A stretch of DNA of 64,000 nucleotides from Tanypteryx hageni (lineage: Eukaryota > Arthropoda > Insecta > Odonata > Petaluridae), in NCBI GenBank assembly GCA_028673005.1, contig CM054116.1:101410207-101474206 (forward strand), written 5' to 3'. Positions within the stretch are counted from its first letter, which is position 1. Every line of letters starts with the position of its first letter. Positions 10,466 through 22,821 of this stretch are shown here, one piece after another. Both the position numbers and the translations under genes were made by a program. The notes below the pieces were generated by a model. The model made no database searches. It saw only the letters and a program-made list of their open reading frames with translations, and had not been told where the DNA came from.

Positions 10466-13400
10466 CTGGAATGAGCACGTAGGATGAGCAAAGGAATGGT
10501 TTAAGAGAGGAGAGGTGGTTCTGGGTATATATAAATATGGTATGCAAATCGAAATGCAGATTATCATCGGAGTAAGGTTCCCGAAACCTAAAAACCACTC
10601 TCAGTTTGCGGAATGACGGACTTCCCTGTTCTACATCGGCCGATGAATATTCATGCTCACGGCTGGGACAACGGAAAAGTCATATTCCCGCCCCTTCTCG
10701 CCTCACCCTCCCTCCCTCCCTTCCCCCCTCCCCCCACCAAACCGGCGCTCCACCCGAAACACATCGCCCACCAAGACTCCGCAATTATTACCAAAAGGAA
10801 TGTCAACACAGTCTTCAAGAAGTCTCATGTGTCTGTGTGTGTATGTGCGCGTGTGTGTGCGTGCGTATGTGTGCGCGCGTATGTGTGAGCGTGCATAATG
10901 GCGCTCTCACAGCGCCGCTTCCTTTATCTTTCTCTATTTCCGTATCGTTCGCTTTCTTCTCGCAGAGTATTTTCTCCTCTGGAGCTGAAACGAAGGAACA
11001 TTTCTCACGTCTCTCTCCAATTCGGTTTGATTAGCATTAAAAGCTTTTGCGGTAGCTTCGTGAAAAAAAAATTTCGTCGCCGAAAGTTTTGCACAATTTG
11101 CATCTCTCGTGGTTCCCGCGTTCTTTTTTCCCGCGTTCTTTTTTCCCGCGCTCTTCCCCCTCCCTCCCTTCCTTCCGGCTGTGAAACTACAGTTTTTGGC
11201 GTTACGCTTGCCGCCTAAACGAGTTACCGGGCGAGTAGTCGGGATCCGGACGCAGCAAGCGGGAGGTAAAAAAAAAACTTTTCCGCTCGTTCATTGAAAA
11301 AAAAAACTTTTTCGTGGGCCACGCGCTTTGTGCCTTATTAAATCGCATTCGTGATCGTTGATACGGACAATAATAGTGATCTATGCATAGTTTGCAGAAT
11401 TCCGCATAGTTGAATCCATTCTGTTTGCATGGCGTACTCATTTATTTACCATCGTCGCTTATGGCGGAAATACATGAATCTTCAATGATAATTAGGTTAG
11501 GTCAATGGCTCGTTCTCACGGTTGGATGTGAAAATGTGGTGAGCCCGGAGAAACTGATAATTTACCTCCAAAGAGGGTATTTATTCCAACTCCGTTAAAA
11601 ATGTTTCGTATCGTTTTTAAAAAGTTTCAGACTTCTTTAATTCTTTTTTTTAATTTTTTATGCTGTCTATATGGCCACCGTATACTTATTAAAATTATAA
11701 TTACAACCGAAAGACGTTCTTTAAGCATATCAATCATAGAACATGGCTATTATAGATTCATTGAACTTCACACACTTTAAATAAAATCTTAATTAATAAT
11801 CGACATAACGAGGTTATTCTACCTGTTTTAAGATTGAATGGGCATAATTCCGCCAACAAATTTAAATAATCCTCCATTAAAATCTTGGAAAAAGGGCGTT
11901 CGTTTCCTAAATTAAGGGAATTCTGTTTAAAGTTAACGAAGTAAGATGATCACTCTGGCGAAAACTGCATCGTAAATGTTAACTGAAACCAGACATGGTG
12001 ATGTTACCATCTAGTAAAACGCGAAACTAGTTTTCATGGCTCCCTTCGCCATTTTTTAATCTCCGCTCAGGCTCCCTATTTTAAAATTCGTTTAAACAGT
12101 GTAAAACACGTTTGCCATCCTCGTTCGAGGGACGGGCTAAATTAAGGATTAGCATTCATCTACGTTATATTAACTCTCTTCTCTGTCTCCGTCTCCCTTC
12201 ATTAAGCATCCGCGTCTATCAGAGGCCGCGACGAAGCGGCCTGGCGAGGAAAATTAGTTCACTTACATCCGCGTCCCGGCGTTGCTGACGTCGGCGTTCT
12301 TTCGCTGATCGTGTTCCGCAAAGGAGGCTTCATTGGCCACTCGTGGGTATAAGAAAGAGAGTCGACCGCAAAACGGATACGAGTCGACTCGACGAAGTGG
12401 TTCAAGTATGTCGATTAGCCCCTTTTTCTTCTCGTATATTAAACGTTCGTTCGCGGTGATTAATTAATTTTTCACCCTCTCTCTCTCTGTTAATCTTAAC
12501 TCATCCTGATTTTCCATGCTTCCCGATTTAGCATTCCCATTATAAAGGTACACACACGCACGAATACACATTTATGCATGCATAGATATATATGTGTGTG
12601 TGTGTGGCAGTTTGTTTTTTATTGTCCGTATTTTATCTATGAGTGTACATGTACATACACATGTACTGTTATTCCACCTAAAAATAACCGTGGAATTCCA
12701 AAACATAGCATTGGCAACTGATTATATATTCAAACCGCGGATAACAGTAATTTTTATCACATACTTCGCAAGATAAATTGAAAGTATTATATTTTTTCGC
12801 AGTAACCATGAATCATCTTTGTTTTGAATAATTCACTCAGTCTGGATAACGTTTATACAAAAAAGAATCATATTCAACGTGGTACGATGCGGTTTAGTCC
12901 AAGCGGGCGATAAATTAGGAATTAGGAATGCGTAACGTGTGAGATGTGCTTTCGGTAATTTGGAAATGAAATTAATCTCTGCAACTGATAATTGCTTAAC
13001 AGATTTAGTAATGGCTCAGTTAGTGGTGTGAAATAATCTATTACTTCATCTCTGATAGTATAACCTTCCAAAAACAGATAATAGATAAATGAAAATTGAT
13101 TTACATAAACAAAAATTACCACCCTGTTTCACGGCAAAAGAAGTAAATGACAACAGAAGTTTGTATAATTTAATGAATTTAAAAAATACGCTACTTTAGT
13201 TCTATCAGCAGTAACAAATGAGGATTTTTTTAACGATTGATTAAATTCAAGACAGAATAAGCGAGCAGGATGTTTAACACGATTCGAAATAATAGTCTAC
13301 TACATAAACGAAACGTGAATTTGCGGCACCGAGAGAGGAAATAAGGGTATCAGAGGGTTTAGGAATTAAACGACCACAATACCTCCACTTAACACTTCAC

Positions 13401-13740
13401 GGGAAGGGGAACCCAAATTATCTCGACCGATATCGAGGAAAGAATCCTCCTACTCCTCGTTGAGAAAGGGAGTCCTTATTCAAATGCCCTAACAACGGAA
13501 ATACGATGAGAGAGAGAGGAATAGAGAGAGAGAGAGAGAGACAGATAGAGAGAGATAGGAAGAGACAACCCTCTTGAATGTCAATTGCTGTTATATATTA
13601 AGGGCAGCTCCCTCATCACCATGAGAACTAGAACTCCTTCGCCACCTCTGAGAGAGAGATGTGAGAGATAGAGAGAGGAAATAGGGAAGGGAAGAGAGAC
13701 GTCTTCCTTTCACTCTCACACCCTCCTCTTTTGTGAATGT
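10466..13740. other. Intergenic; TG/CG microsatellite and no supported gene
   Basis: The stretch contains a TG/CG alternating tract at 10828-10890, a C-rich run at 10690-10745, a tandem CGCGTTCTTTTTTCC pair near 11118-11150, and AT-rich sequence from 11600 to 13300. Small TG/AC runs occur at 12549-12605, and GA runs near 13505-13560. No frame longer than 142 codons exists, and none shows a protein family. I see no tRNA. Confidence 0.4.
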
Positions 13741-13750
13741 AGAGTGAGAG

Positions 13751-13827
<77 letters not shown>
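13751..13827. repeat. (TG)n(TA)n microsatellite
   Basis: A TG run (13751-13766) passes into a TA run of about 60 bases. Similar compound TA tracts occur at 22750, 24164 and 62184. Confidence 0.95.
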
Positions 13828-13830
<3 letters not shown>

Positions 13831-13989
13831 AGAGGAGGTGATTGATAGCGTCTAACAATCGAGATGACAGGACAACGAATTAGAGTTCCCAGCACGTCTG
13901 GAGGCGCGGTAGTAAAGGGAGGGACACTACTCCTCGCCATAAACAATGGAGAGACGAGAGGACGGCCTTAGGTGAAGGAGTCTCGTCGG

Positions 13990-14600
13990 GTTCGCTACCA
14001 AATTACTACCGTAGCTCATTGAGAGAGAGTGAGGAACCCCGACCGACCGTCATGGATAGGAAACATTGGGAGTAGTGAGGCAAACGGAGAGGGTGCGTGG
14101 GAGGGGGCGGGAGTGGGGAGTAACGCGGGTGAAAAGGGGTCTGGGTTGGCCGCCGTTTCAAACCATTCTCTCGCAAAGTGGCCAAATTGGGGGCGCGGTT
14201 TCTCGGTGATTTAATATCCAACCTGACAGGACACGTGCTTGGGCGCATTGCCGTAATGTCCTGCAAGCTAATGCGGGCGCGAGACCGCGAACCGAGGAAC
14301 GAAAATTGCCCACTTCCCTCGAACGATGAGATGACCACCGCTACGCAAACTGCAGCGTCCTGTGTTTGTCCGCTCACCTCCCCCCACACCCCTAGTTCTC
14401 CTCCCCTCCCCCGGATCCGCCACCACCGGCGGCGGCGGCGACGGCAGCGGTGGTAGCGGAGCATCGCCGCCACAGCCCCCGGGCTCATCATCACACGCCA
14501 CTTTCCCCACGCGGGGACAATTAACTGATAACGGCCCCGGTGTCAACGGACGGACTTTGAATTTGAATATGAAATGACCGTTGCTATTTTGAAAGGTCCA
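13990..14600. other. GC/CpG-rich patch, possible regulatory or exonic DNA
   Basis: This patch is richer in GC than its surroundings, with a GGC-repeat run (14425-14455) and many CpGs. A 71-codon plus frame (14362-14577) would encode a Gly/Ser/Pro-rich segment, and a minus frame of 162 codons overlaps. Gly/Ser/Pro-rich exons are common near the N-termini of animal transcription factors, but I see no DNA-binding motif, start context or splice pair that would decide between coding and non-coding. It may be a promoter-like CpG cluster. Confidence 0.25.
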
Positions 14601-15015
14601 ACGCAACCGCCCCTACTCCTCCTCCCCTCTCTATCCCTCCCCCCCTCTCTCTCTCATACTACATTTTGCTCTTCCCCTCTTTTGTCTCCGGGTGATAATA
14701 AACCGATTCGTGCGAGGAGTGGAAGAAGGACGGCGGGATAGGATGAATGAAGGAACTCGCGAAGCGATGGATCGGTTTCCGCTCCCACCGCACGTCACGT
14801 GACCGAGATAAACCTATCGACTCTTTGGTGACTAGGCGAAGCAAGATCGTCTGCCAATTCTTCGGAAAATGGGACCGTTTCGGAGGAGGATGGTTTTTCT
14901 GAAAAAATGTGAACACCTGCGTTTTTTTATAGATAAAAAGAAATCCCTGCCTCGATGTTTTAGTGAGGATTTTTCTGACAGCTGAGATTTGCCCTCTCTT
15001 TTTCATTGGAAGAGT
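14601..15015. other. Intergenic, CT-rich edge
   Basis: A CT-rich stretch at 14610-14690 is followed by mixed sequence. A 137-codon minus frame (15072-14659) has no recognised domain. Confidence 0.4.
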
Positions 15016-15019
15016 TGAT

Positions 15020-15110
15020 AGAAAGAAGGAGAAAAGTTCGGCCTTGACTGAGAATCGAACCTGGTCTTCCACTTGCCGGCTGGATATTTTATCTATGAGA
15101 TATCTTGCAG
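15020..15110 (-). repeat. tRNA-like SINE fragment
   Basis: Read on the minus strand, the block contains GGTTCGATTCTCAGTC, which is a good B-box (GGTTCGANTCC-type), preceded by ATCCAGCCGGCAAGTGGAAG and followed by CTTTTCTCC. Fragments at 38885-38965 and 19490-19535 share the B-box and a similar downstream run. A shared tRNA-related retroposon family is the simplest reading. It lacks a clear A-box and acceptor stem, so it is not a tRNA gene. Confidence 0.4.
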
Positions 15111-17241
15111 ACTGTCTCCTGTTTTTTTAACTAAGAAGGATCACTCTTTTTCAGTTGTAAATTTTCAAATTGTCGGACACCTATGAATGCTTATTCATAA
15201 ATTTAGAAAGTAAAATTTTTCAAAAAATATACTGCCAGTAAAATGCTATTTAGTACATGGAACAAAGGAAAATGCGTTGCCTCATTGTCACAATTTTCAA
15301 GCACAAAAGTATTCAAAAATTATATTTTTCTCTCTTCGCTTAAGGGTACATGCAGATCTTTGGAGTCAAAAGTAGTAAAGTTACAAATACGACTGGATTT
15401 AGCAATATCGCCATATAGATGTTTTTCAATATTTTTGCTAGGATGAAAGCATTCTCTTCAGAATTTTTGCATAGCTATTCAAAACAATATGTAGAAACTT
15501 AACTCTTGTAAACTCGCTTCTTATTTTGTCTCGTTAGAGGTCATGGATTGTCACTATGGCCGTTGTGGTGAAAACAGAAAGACAAAATATATTGAAAATT
15601 ATTTACCTATGCATATTTTATTTAAAAGCTTTCTAAAGACTAACTACATCCAAATTTATTGAAATATATCATTATTCATTTTTTCCATTTCTCCTCGTGT
15701 AACTTCCCGAAAGTGGTTAGTGGACTGCCTCTCACCAAAATCTTTTAAAAATTCACGACTAAAATATTGACACTGATCTCAAATTTAGGTTATAATTTCA
15801 TAAACTTAATAATTATTGAAAACATCCACTCATAAACCCAGCTCTATAGTTCAAATTAAAAATGATATCCATTCACAGATACTTCCTTTTATCTTCTTGT
15901 AACTATTCGCTTTCTTTCGAAAAATTGCTCATAACATTTTCGTTCATCTTCGTCCCTTACATAGATAATTTCTAAAAATGTTTCCTTACTTCTCAAATCC
16001 AACTAAAGCCCTTTCTCATATCTATTTTAGAGCATCTCTCTCCTCAAAAGACACAACATGTAGCGTTTTCTACTCTATCTAACTTACTCCCTCTATCATA
16101 CGCCACACAGATGCATTCAAAGCTTAGAGCCTACTCACTTCCCTCAACGTTAAAGTCTTAGATTGATACAATGCTACAATTCACATCAAAGCTTTAACCG
16201 AGACAGACTGAAGAAAGTAGATATATAGGGAGAGATTTTTCAACGGAAAGAGCTCAGACTGAGAAAGACGTGTCAGGTGCTCCGTAGCGATGTGCCCCAG
16301 TTCCGTTACTGTATCAAATATATTCACGAAAAAACGAAATGCTATGCAAAAATTAGCGTGGCTAATCTCGCTATTAGCCACGTTAGGTGATTAATGTAGT
16401 TCGAGAGACAAAAAAGTCATATTTTCGGAGTTTAGCCATATAAGTTCGCCATTGGCTGAATGGGAACTGGTTAATGTTGTTTACCTGCAATGGCTTGTTC
16501 CTTCAGTCAGACACGAACTGTTAAATAAACTGTGAAAACAAAGTAAGAACAGTCCACCGGTGATTCACGAGAAATTATTCCTGAATGCCTTTTAAGAAAA
16601 CTTTGAAACTGTTGGAATTTAACATGTGCATTTCATCAGAAATTCATTGAAAATAATCTACTTTTCCAACTCCAGAGCCGCGCCTCTTTGAAATTGGTCG
16701 TCATAACATGCAGTCACGTTAATTTTTTTTTATTCGATATAAATAATTTTTATTAATTACTGTCACTTTTCATTAATTTAAAGCGCATCATTTTTAATGC
16801 TATCTGGACTTGTAATCCCTTGATCAATGTTATTCGGATAAAGTCAGGAGCGTGTATTTAATCATTATTATAGCGGAACTAGTGCCGACTAATTTCGATA
16901 TTTACCAGTAACATACATAAATGATATCTGCTTCATTTGAATATACACTACCCGTGGAAAGTGATGATAATAGATGCCATAAATCCTTGCAGAATGATAT
17001 CAAAGCGATTTCAGTAAACCGCAAAGACTGGCAGTTACAAATTAATCAGGATAACTGCTCCGTTATTAATTACTGGAAGGCCAAACCATAGTTTTCTCGT
17101 GCAAAATCGATGAGGTATTTATCTCCGTATTCGTAGGAGTCCGTTAAATATTAATCCTCGCGATATGTCGCGACCACTCGTGGGATACGCACGTTTGTCG
17201 GTTGATGGGTAGCGTAAAATTAAAATGCCAGAGGTTGAAAA
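15111..17241. other. AT-rich intergenic; no gene
   Basis: The stretch is about 2.1 kb of AT-rich DNA with stops in every frame. No repeat family or RNA gene is recognised. A 67-codon plus frame (15243-15446) and a 66-codon minus frame (16381-16181) carry no motif. Confidence 0.45.
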
Positions 17242-17249
17242 GTTGGAAG

Positions 17250-17651
17250 TAGGGATACGAAAAAAGTATCGATACTTTACTCATATCGGTAATTTCCTTT
17301 CGACACCAAGTACTTTTGTATTCGATACTTTTCTTTCGATTATCTTGTGATATCGGTACTTTCGGTCCGATACTTTTGTGGTATCGATACTTTCCATTCG
17401 ACATAACATGTGAGTAAGGTATCGATACTTTCGTTTCGATTTCGTATCCTTAGACATGAAAAAAGTATCGATACTTTACTCACATCGGTAATTTCCTTTC
17501 GATACCAAATACTTTTGTACTCGATTCTTTTCTTTCGATTTTCTAGTGACATCGGTACTTTCGGCCCGATACTTTTGTGGTATGGATACTTTTCATTCGA
17601 TACATCATATGATTACGGTATCGATACTTTCGCTTCGATATCGTATCCCTA
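17250..17651. mobile_element. Tandem-dimer MITE (hAT-type) with perfect 8-bp target duplication
   Basis: The element starts TAGGGATACGA and ends with the exact inverse TCGTATCCCTA. The flanks carry a perfect 8-bp duplication, GTTGGAAG, at 17242-17249 and 17652-17659. Inside are two tandem units of about 202 bp (17250-17452 and 17451-17651). The junction CGTATCCTTAGACATGAA is a slightly decayed end-to-start fusion of the same terminus. Each unit is filled with palindromic words such as AAAGTATCGATACTTT and with GATACTTT runs, so the DNA can fold extensively. The 8-bp duplication points to hAT transposition. No transposase is encoded. Confidence 0.88.
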
Positions 17652-17659
17652 GTTGGAAG

Positions 17660-18536
17660 CAACAAAAAATGATTCTTTATCTCCGGGTTTTAGCAAATCG
17701 AGTACGCGTTTGAAAGAATGGAAGGAGATCCTAATATTGGAATTAGGAATTGTTCATCGCAGGCCAGGTGAATAAAAACAAATGTCAAAACAAACGTTCC
17801 GACAGTTTTAGAGAATTTACATTCGGCATTGGCTGAAGAGGACAGTCCGAACGATAGAACGAAGCTTACAGATAATTACGCATGGGAAGGAGACTATGTT
17901 TTACGAATACTCCCAACCATGTCGGAGAGAGGACTGTGAAAATAAAACACGCAAGATCAACCGTAGAGCAAAGGTATACGTATGTTCGTTTTTTCTCTAA
18001 GACTATTAGAGATCACGATGGGAGAACTAAATAGGATTTTTAGGGGTTTCTCAATGAACCGGAAAGTAAAACGAAGACCTATTGTTCAGTCAGATGATCA
18101 AAATCCTCCCTATATGGAATATAGCATTACAAATACAAGAGAAATGGACTATGGATTATGTATTAATACAGATATCAAACTACATATCATTAAGTTGAAC
18201 GATGCTGTTCTGATGTTTAGCTTAATTATGCTTTATATATCCACAAAATTCCAAAGCCTTAAAATATCTCCATCACTTACTCCTTACTCGGTCTCCGAAG
18301 GATATAATCATTATAAACTTCCATCACTTGTCCCTCGATAACAGTTGAGTGTTGACATTAGTCCGGCAATTTCGTTAGCCGGAGAGTTGCGCACCCATAA
18401 GAATCCCACGCTCCCATTTGGGATATAGTTTTAGTCCGTGGATTGTAGTAAGCGCAAAGATGCTAACAAGTTTGTCTAGTACATTCGAGCATTTTAATTT
18501 CCAGAATTGCGACAGCAAAAGCAAAATATTATTAAA
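17660..18536. other. Intergenic; no gene
   Basis: Mixed AT-rich sequence. A 119-codon plus frame (17982-18341) has ordinary composition but no family signature or splice support. Confidence 0.4.
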
Positions 18537-18683
18537 CTAGTGTATTGCCCGTCATATGACGGGTGTCAGTTACTTACTATATGGTTGAAAAACCCGTCGT
18601 AAGACTGGTAATCCTACTGAAACCATACATCTTAAGTAATCGTAACTCATTATTATGGATAATCACAACATTAATTTATTTTT
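18537..18683 (-). mobile_element. Helitron-type 3' terminus (outer copy)
   Basis: On the minus strand the element ends with a 16-bp perfect palindrome CCCGTCATATGACGGG (18563-18548), seven bases, then CTAG, followed by a T in the flank (18536). A hairpin 6-12 bases before a terminal CTRR, inserted between A and T, is the standard Helitron 3' end. The rest of this copy is probably interrupted or overlapped by the second terminus at 18684. Its 5' TC end was not found. Confidence 0.6.
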
Positions 18684-19690
18684 CTAGTGTAATTGCCAGT
18701 TGAAATTCAACGGGAAACTTAGACATGAATAATAATGTAATTTAATTATTGAGCAAGAGCCGGTATAAAGTTTTCCAAAATACAGATTCGGGAGAATTTC
18801 TTTCACATTCTTGTTTACTTCAATAATGAGCCTCTTGTCAAAAATGAAGTAATAATAATAATAAAATAATATTCTCTCCATCTCTCCCTCCCTTCCTCTC
18901 TCTTTCCTTCCCTCTCTCTGCCTTTCTTTTCTCCCATCTCTCCCCTCTCTCATTCCCTCCTGCCCCGATCCATAGCTCTCCCTCTTTATCTCTTTCCTCC
19001 TGTCCTTTCCTAATTCTATACCTCCCTTACTCTTCATGTACCTTCCATTCTATATCTCTTCCTTTCTATCTCCCTCCCCACACTCCCCTCTCTCTTACTC
19101 TGGATTTATATAGTCGTTTATATAAGCAATATAATCCAAACTAAATCCCAGTCCCATTACGATTACGTAATTTCGCAAAAATCCTACGATAATTTAAGGC
19201 AATCTATGAACTCGTATATATTACACGTCTGCGGGTTGAGACAGCAATTGGTTCTCGAAGTTTAACAATGACGTGGTCGGCAAGGCAACATCCTGTTTAA
19301 AAGCCGATATTTTCCCAAAATATGCGATTTAAATGTTTAATATGAGAGATTAATAAAATATTAAACTTCTTTAATTTTCCTAAAACATAATTTAAATTCA
19401 AAGATCGTACGTCAATTCTTTCTTATTTTAATTTCCAAAAGAATAAAAGCCTGCACTTTAAAAAGTTGCTTTTACGTGTTATCTTACGAGAAATGGAAAT
19501 CGCCCTCCTGGAGTCGAATCCGGGTCATCTACGTATTTTTTCGTCATTTAATTTTGATATAAAGAATTCCTGCGAAATTTAAACCTTTCACCTATTCGGG
19601 AAGTTTGTTATAAAAACACGTTAAAGTCTGCTATTAATAACGTTGCAGCGTGATGCACAGAGAGTGATTAAGATTAAGATTCTACTTTAA
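18684..19690 (-). mobile_element. Helitron-like copy with 3' hairpin and shared body
   Basis: The minus-strand 3' end has the hairpin GTTGAAATTCAAC (18711-18699) and then GGCAATTACACTAG, ending at 18684. The same GTAATTGCC word and a related hairpin open the repeat at 55264. The block at about 19235-19480 (GTTTAACAATGACGTGG, GGCAAGGCAACATC, AAAAGCCTGCA) aligns with 56635-56890 in the same orientation relative to the hairpin. That places both blocks inside one element family. A CT-rich run at 18880-19095 lies within. No coding capacity is seen, so the copy is non-autonomous or decayed. The 5' limit is approximate. Confidence 0.5.
19490..19535 (-). repeat. tRNA-like B-box fragment
   Basis: The minus strand carries ACCCGGATTCGACTCCAGGA followed by GATTTCCATTTCTCG, similar to the B-box region of the fragments at 15020 and 38885. 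It lies inside the Helitron-like copy. Weak on its own. Confidence 0.25.
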
Positions 19691-20769
19691 AAGACAATTT
19701 GAGTGATTTACTAGCTTTCCAAATGTCTGACAGTAATTCCATTTTATATTGCATTCGTTCCACTTTATCATGATATAATTCAATGTTTTGTCGTGGATGG
19801 GAAATTAATATAATTATAAAAATCAAATTTTAATTCTGACTATTAGGACATTAATTTATCAAAAGATACAATATAACAAACTAAATCAAATTATACAGAA
19901 GATCCTGAATGTCCACCATTTAAAAAATTCAAAGAAAATGGTTTCCTAAAAACATACATACGCAATAAAAGTAGTAAATAAAAGTGTGACGTAAAACGCT
20001 CAAAATTTACAGATACATTAAAATTCGACAGTAAAAACGAAGACATCAATTCTCCAAACGCCAAACTATTCCAGTGCCTTCTCACGCAGCACTGATATAT
20101 TTTTAAAAATATATAAATGAATAAAATGCCAATAAAAACAAAGGTACTTAATGTCAAAAATGGCACGCATTGGAACAACTAAAGTCATAAGAGTCGTAAG
20201 CATTTTTAGCACAAATCAATCAACGTCGGTAGCAGCTCGTCGATCGTTGTTTTGAATGTGCTCAGATCAAGGACATAAGCTGAGCTCTTCGAGGTGAAAA
20301 TTGATTCCTATTTTATGCTTGTACATGTTTTTTACTACAGATCTATCATTAAATTAATCTCAAATCTACATCTTAATTTTGCGAAAAAAATGCCGTAATA
20401 AAAGAGGTGACCGTCAGTACAAATGTTCTGGCGTGAAATTAAATTGAAGAACATTAGAAAGACAGCAAAACACCAACCGGTAATAAGCTTGAAATGCAAA
20501 CATGAACACATTGCGAAGATCAAACACTGAAATATATCCTTAAATATGAAAATAAATTTATTTTTAAATTTCAATTAAACTGGAATACGTAATAAAAATT
20601 TCTGCGAGAAATGATTCAACATGAGTTTTAGAGATAAATCTCAAAGAACGCGAAAAATATAAAAACATTCAGCAAAAACAATGACTGCGTCTACGAGCCA
20701 TTTTCGGCGGATCACATTTCAGAGCGGAAATTCAAAGGCTTAGGTGACGTCTTTTTTCGGCGAATTCAG
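19691..20769. other. AT-rich intergenic; no gene
   Basis: Frames of 95 and 79 codons on the minus strand are hydrophobic and AT-driven (rich in F, L, I). No family is recognised. Confidence 0.45.
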
Positions 20770-21085
20770 GCGTCTTTATTTGGGCGAGATTGAGACTAAC
20801 TAAACATTCTTTACTTCCATCTAACCTATTGTCAATTACAAACAGGAAGGAAGAAACAAATAATATAAATCAAATAAAAGATTACATAAAATAAAGCACT
20901 ACATAAATACAATGACAAGTTGGCAATTTAGGAGATTAAAAGAGATGGAGATTTGTTTGTGGGGAAAAACTAGGGATAATTAAAGTACTATTCCCTAGGA
21001 AAAATCCCACTGCAGGAAAACACCCAAACAAAAGAAGGGAAGGTGTGAAAAACCTGCAAAACCTACTCATAGCAGTACTTATAAG
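20770..21085 (-). repeat. LINE-3'-end-like repeat, copy 2
   Basis: The copy runs from GCGTCTTTATTTGGGCG through ATACAATGACAAGTTGGCAA, GAGATGGAGATTTGTTTGTG and AACTAGGGATAAT to GGTGTGAAAAACCTGC. It aligns almost base for base with 30890-31165. On the minus strand the left edge reads CGCCCAAATAAAGACGC, a polyadenylation signal at the end of the unit, and there is no open frame. This is what the 3' UTR of a 5'-truncated retroposon looks like. Confidence 0.7.
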
Positions 21086-22747
21086 ATTGAGAGGAGAGAG
21101 AGAAATGTCGTAATCTTGGCGCATTCGAGCGTCCAGTCGGATTAGAAGTCGATTCCCCCGCAGCGCCTTCATTATGATACCCAAGCAGTTTCCGAACCCG
21201 CCACCCTCCACGGCAAACGCAAATTAAGTAAAGTGGATGTCGGACCAATATTGGTCAATTAAGTATGCATCTAATGAAAGAGCCTCACTCGACGGCCTTG
21301 ACCTGTTTACGGCCAACTTGCGCCCTCGAAATTTCCCTGCATATGCCAACCTCCCTCTCTCACTTGCCCCCCACCAACCTCTCCCTTCCCCTTCCCTCGA
21401 CCGACCAACCCCTTTCTCAGCTCACAGCCCTAACCCGTCAGCCAGCCTCCTACCGCCCACCCCTATCGATCCACCAATCACAAAACAGCTTCTCTCACTC
21501 TGTCTCTCTCTCTCTTCCCCTTCGCCACCACAACCTCCGCATATCGTTGCGATGGTTACATCAAAATCGTTACGCCGCACGACAATGAAAGGAATGCCTA
21601 TCAGGACACGAAGGAAACTGGGGCCTCTGAACGCACCAGTGTCCCCTCTCCCTCCCTCTATAAGCTCTAACCCCTTCCCCTCTCGCTCTTCTTCGACCTC
21701 TCTCATCATCATCATCTCTCACGCACGGCCCGCCCGGAGGTGGCGGCTCCTTGCGGCCTCCGGACGAAACGGAGCGAGACTCCACAGGAGGGTCGCGTCT
21801 TTTCCGGGGAGGGAATGGGCTTTAGCTTTAGATGCCCGGAGCCAGCCTCGAAAGAGAAGAGAGAGAGAGAAAGAGAAAGAGAGAGAGGGGCGTAACCATC
21901 ACGGGGACCCTTCTGCCACACAAGGCATTTAACGCCTTCCGATATCCATCTCTGAAGCTATGAAGCAAGATGGGAAAAACCCTTCACAAGATCTTAACAA
22001 AACTTCTAACAACAACAAAAAATGAATCTTCAAAACCGCTTAGTTGTTTTTTCCCATCTGCGCAAATAACGCCTTTTTTCGAGAGAAAGGTGGCATGTGA
22101 TAAAAAAGGTTTAAGGGTTTTTTTTCCTTCTCTGCCGTTTCGAGATTCCATCCTCTCCATGTTGGACTCGGTTTAGGGTACTGGTGGCAGCGGTCGCTTA
22201 CCCCATCCCTTCCTCTCTCCCTCTCCTCGTATGCGTGCGTGTGTGTGTGAAAGAGAGAGAGAGCGTGTGTGCGTCAGTATAGCAACCCCGTCCTAATGAG
22301 ATAACCTCGCCGACTCTCCCCAAAGATGTCGGTATTGATTTCTCGGGGGTCAGGCAAAACCCCAGAGTTATTATTCAGTCCCTCTCTCTCACTCACTCTC
22401 ATCCACACACCATTTCCCTCTCCTCTTTCATACCTGTGAGCGAGAGAGAGAGAGAGAGGTGATTTCGCGGGGAGGTCAAACCCAGCGAGGTCAATGGAAG
22501 GGCAATAAAATACGGGCACGCGGCGACAGGCGAAGAACGGTTCCAATAATTCCTCGGATTTCCTCCTTTTTCCTTTCTTTCTTTCATGGTCCTTCGTGTA
22601 TCCTCTTTATCTCTCCCTAAAACCCAAAATGCCTCTTGCCTGCCTTCCTAACTGCTTACATTTGTCTTCCAATGGGAAGACACCTACGGAGCGAGAAGGC
22701 GGTGACGGAAGGTAAACTTATGTTTCTATTCCATGCTGAGCTCGCGC

Positions 22748-22749
<2 letters not shown>
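21086..22749. other. Intergenic with C-rich tract; no gene
   Basis: A long plus frame (21237-21932, 231 codons) crosses a C/T-rich tract (21350-21530) and a GA run (21850-21885). Its product is S/P/L-rich with no domain, and other frames are open as well, so I do not call it. GA and CT microsatellite runs lie at 22249-22262, 22380-22395 and 22440-22458. Confidence 0.4.
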
Positions 22750-22820
<71 letters not shown>

Positions 22821-22821
22821 T
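22750..22821. repeat. (TA)n(CA)n microsatellite
   Basis: About 62 bases of alternating TA end in a short CA run. Confidence 0.95.

Noticed and set aside
10186..10567. Frames of 98-189 codons across a GA tract
   Set aside because: All are low-complexity products of the GGAGG-type repeat and overlap each other in different frames.
12594..12776. 60-codon plus-strand ORF after a TG run
   Set aside because: It starts within a microsatellite and shows no motif.
21237..21932. 231-codon plus-strand ORF
   Set aside because: It crosses C/T and GA runs, is S/P/R-rich, and other frames are open over the same stretch.
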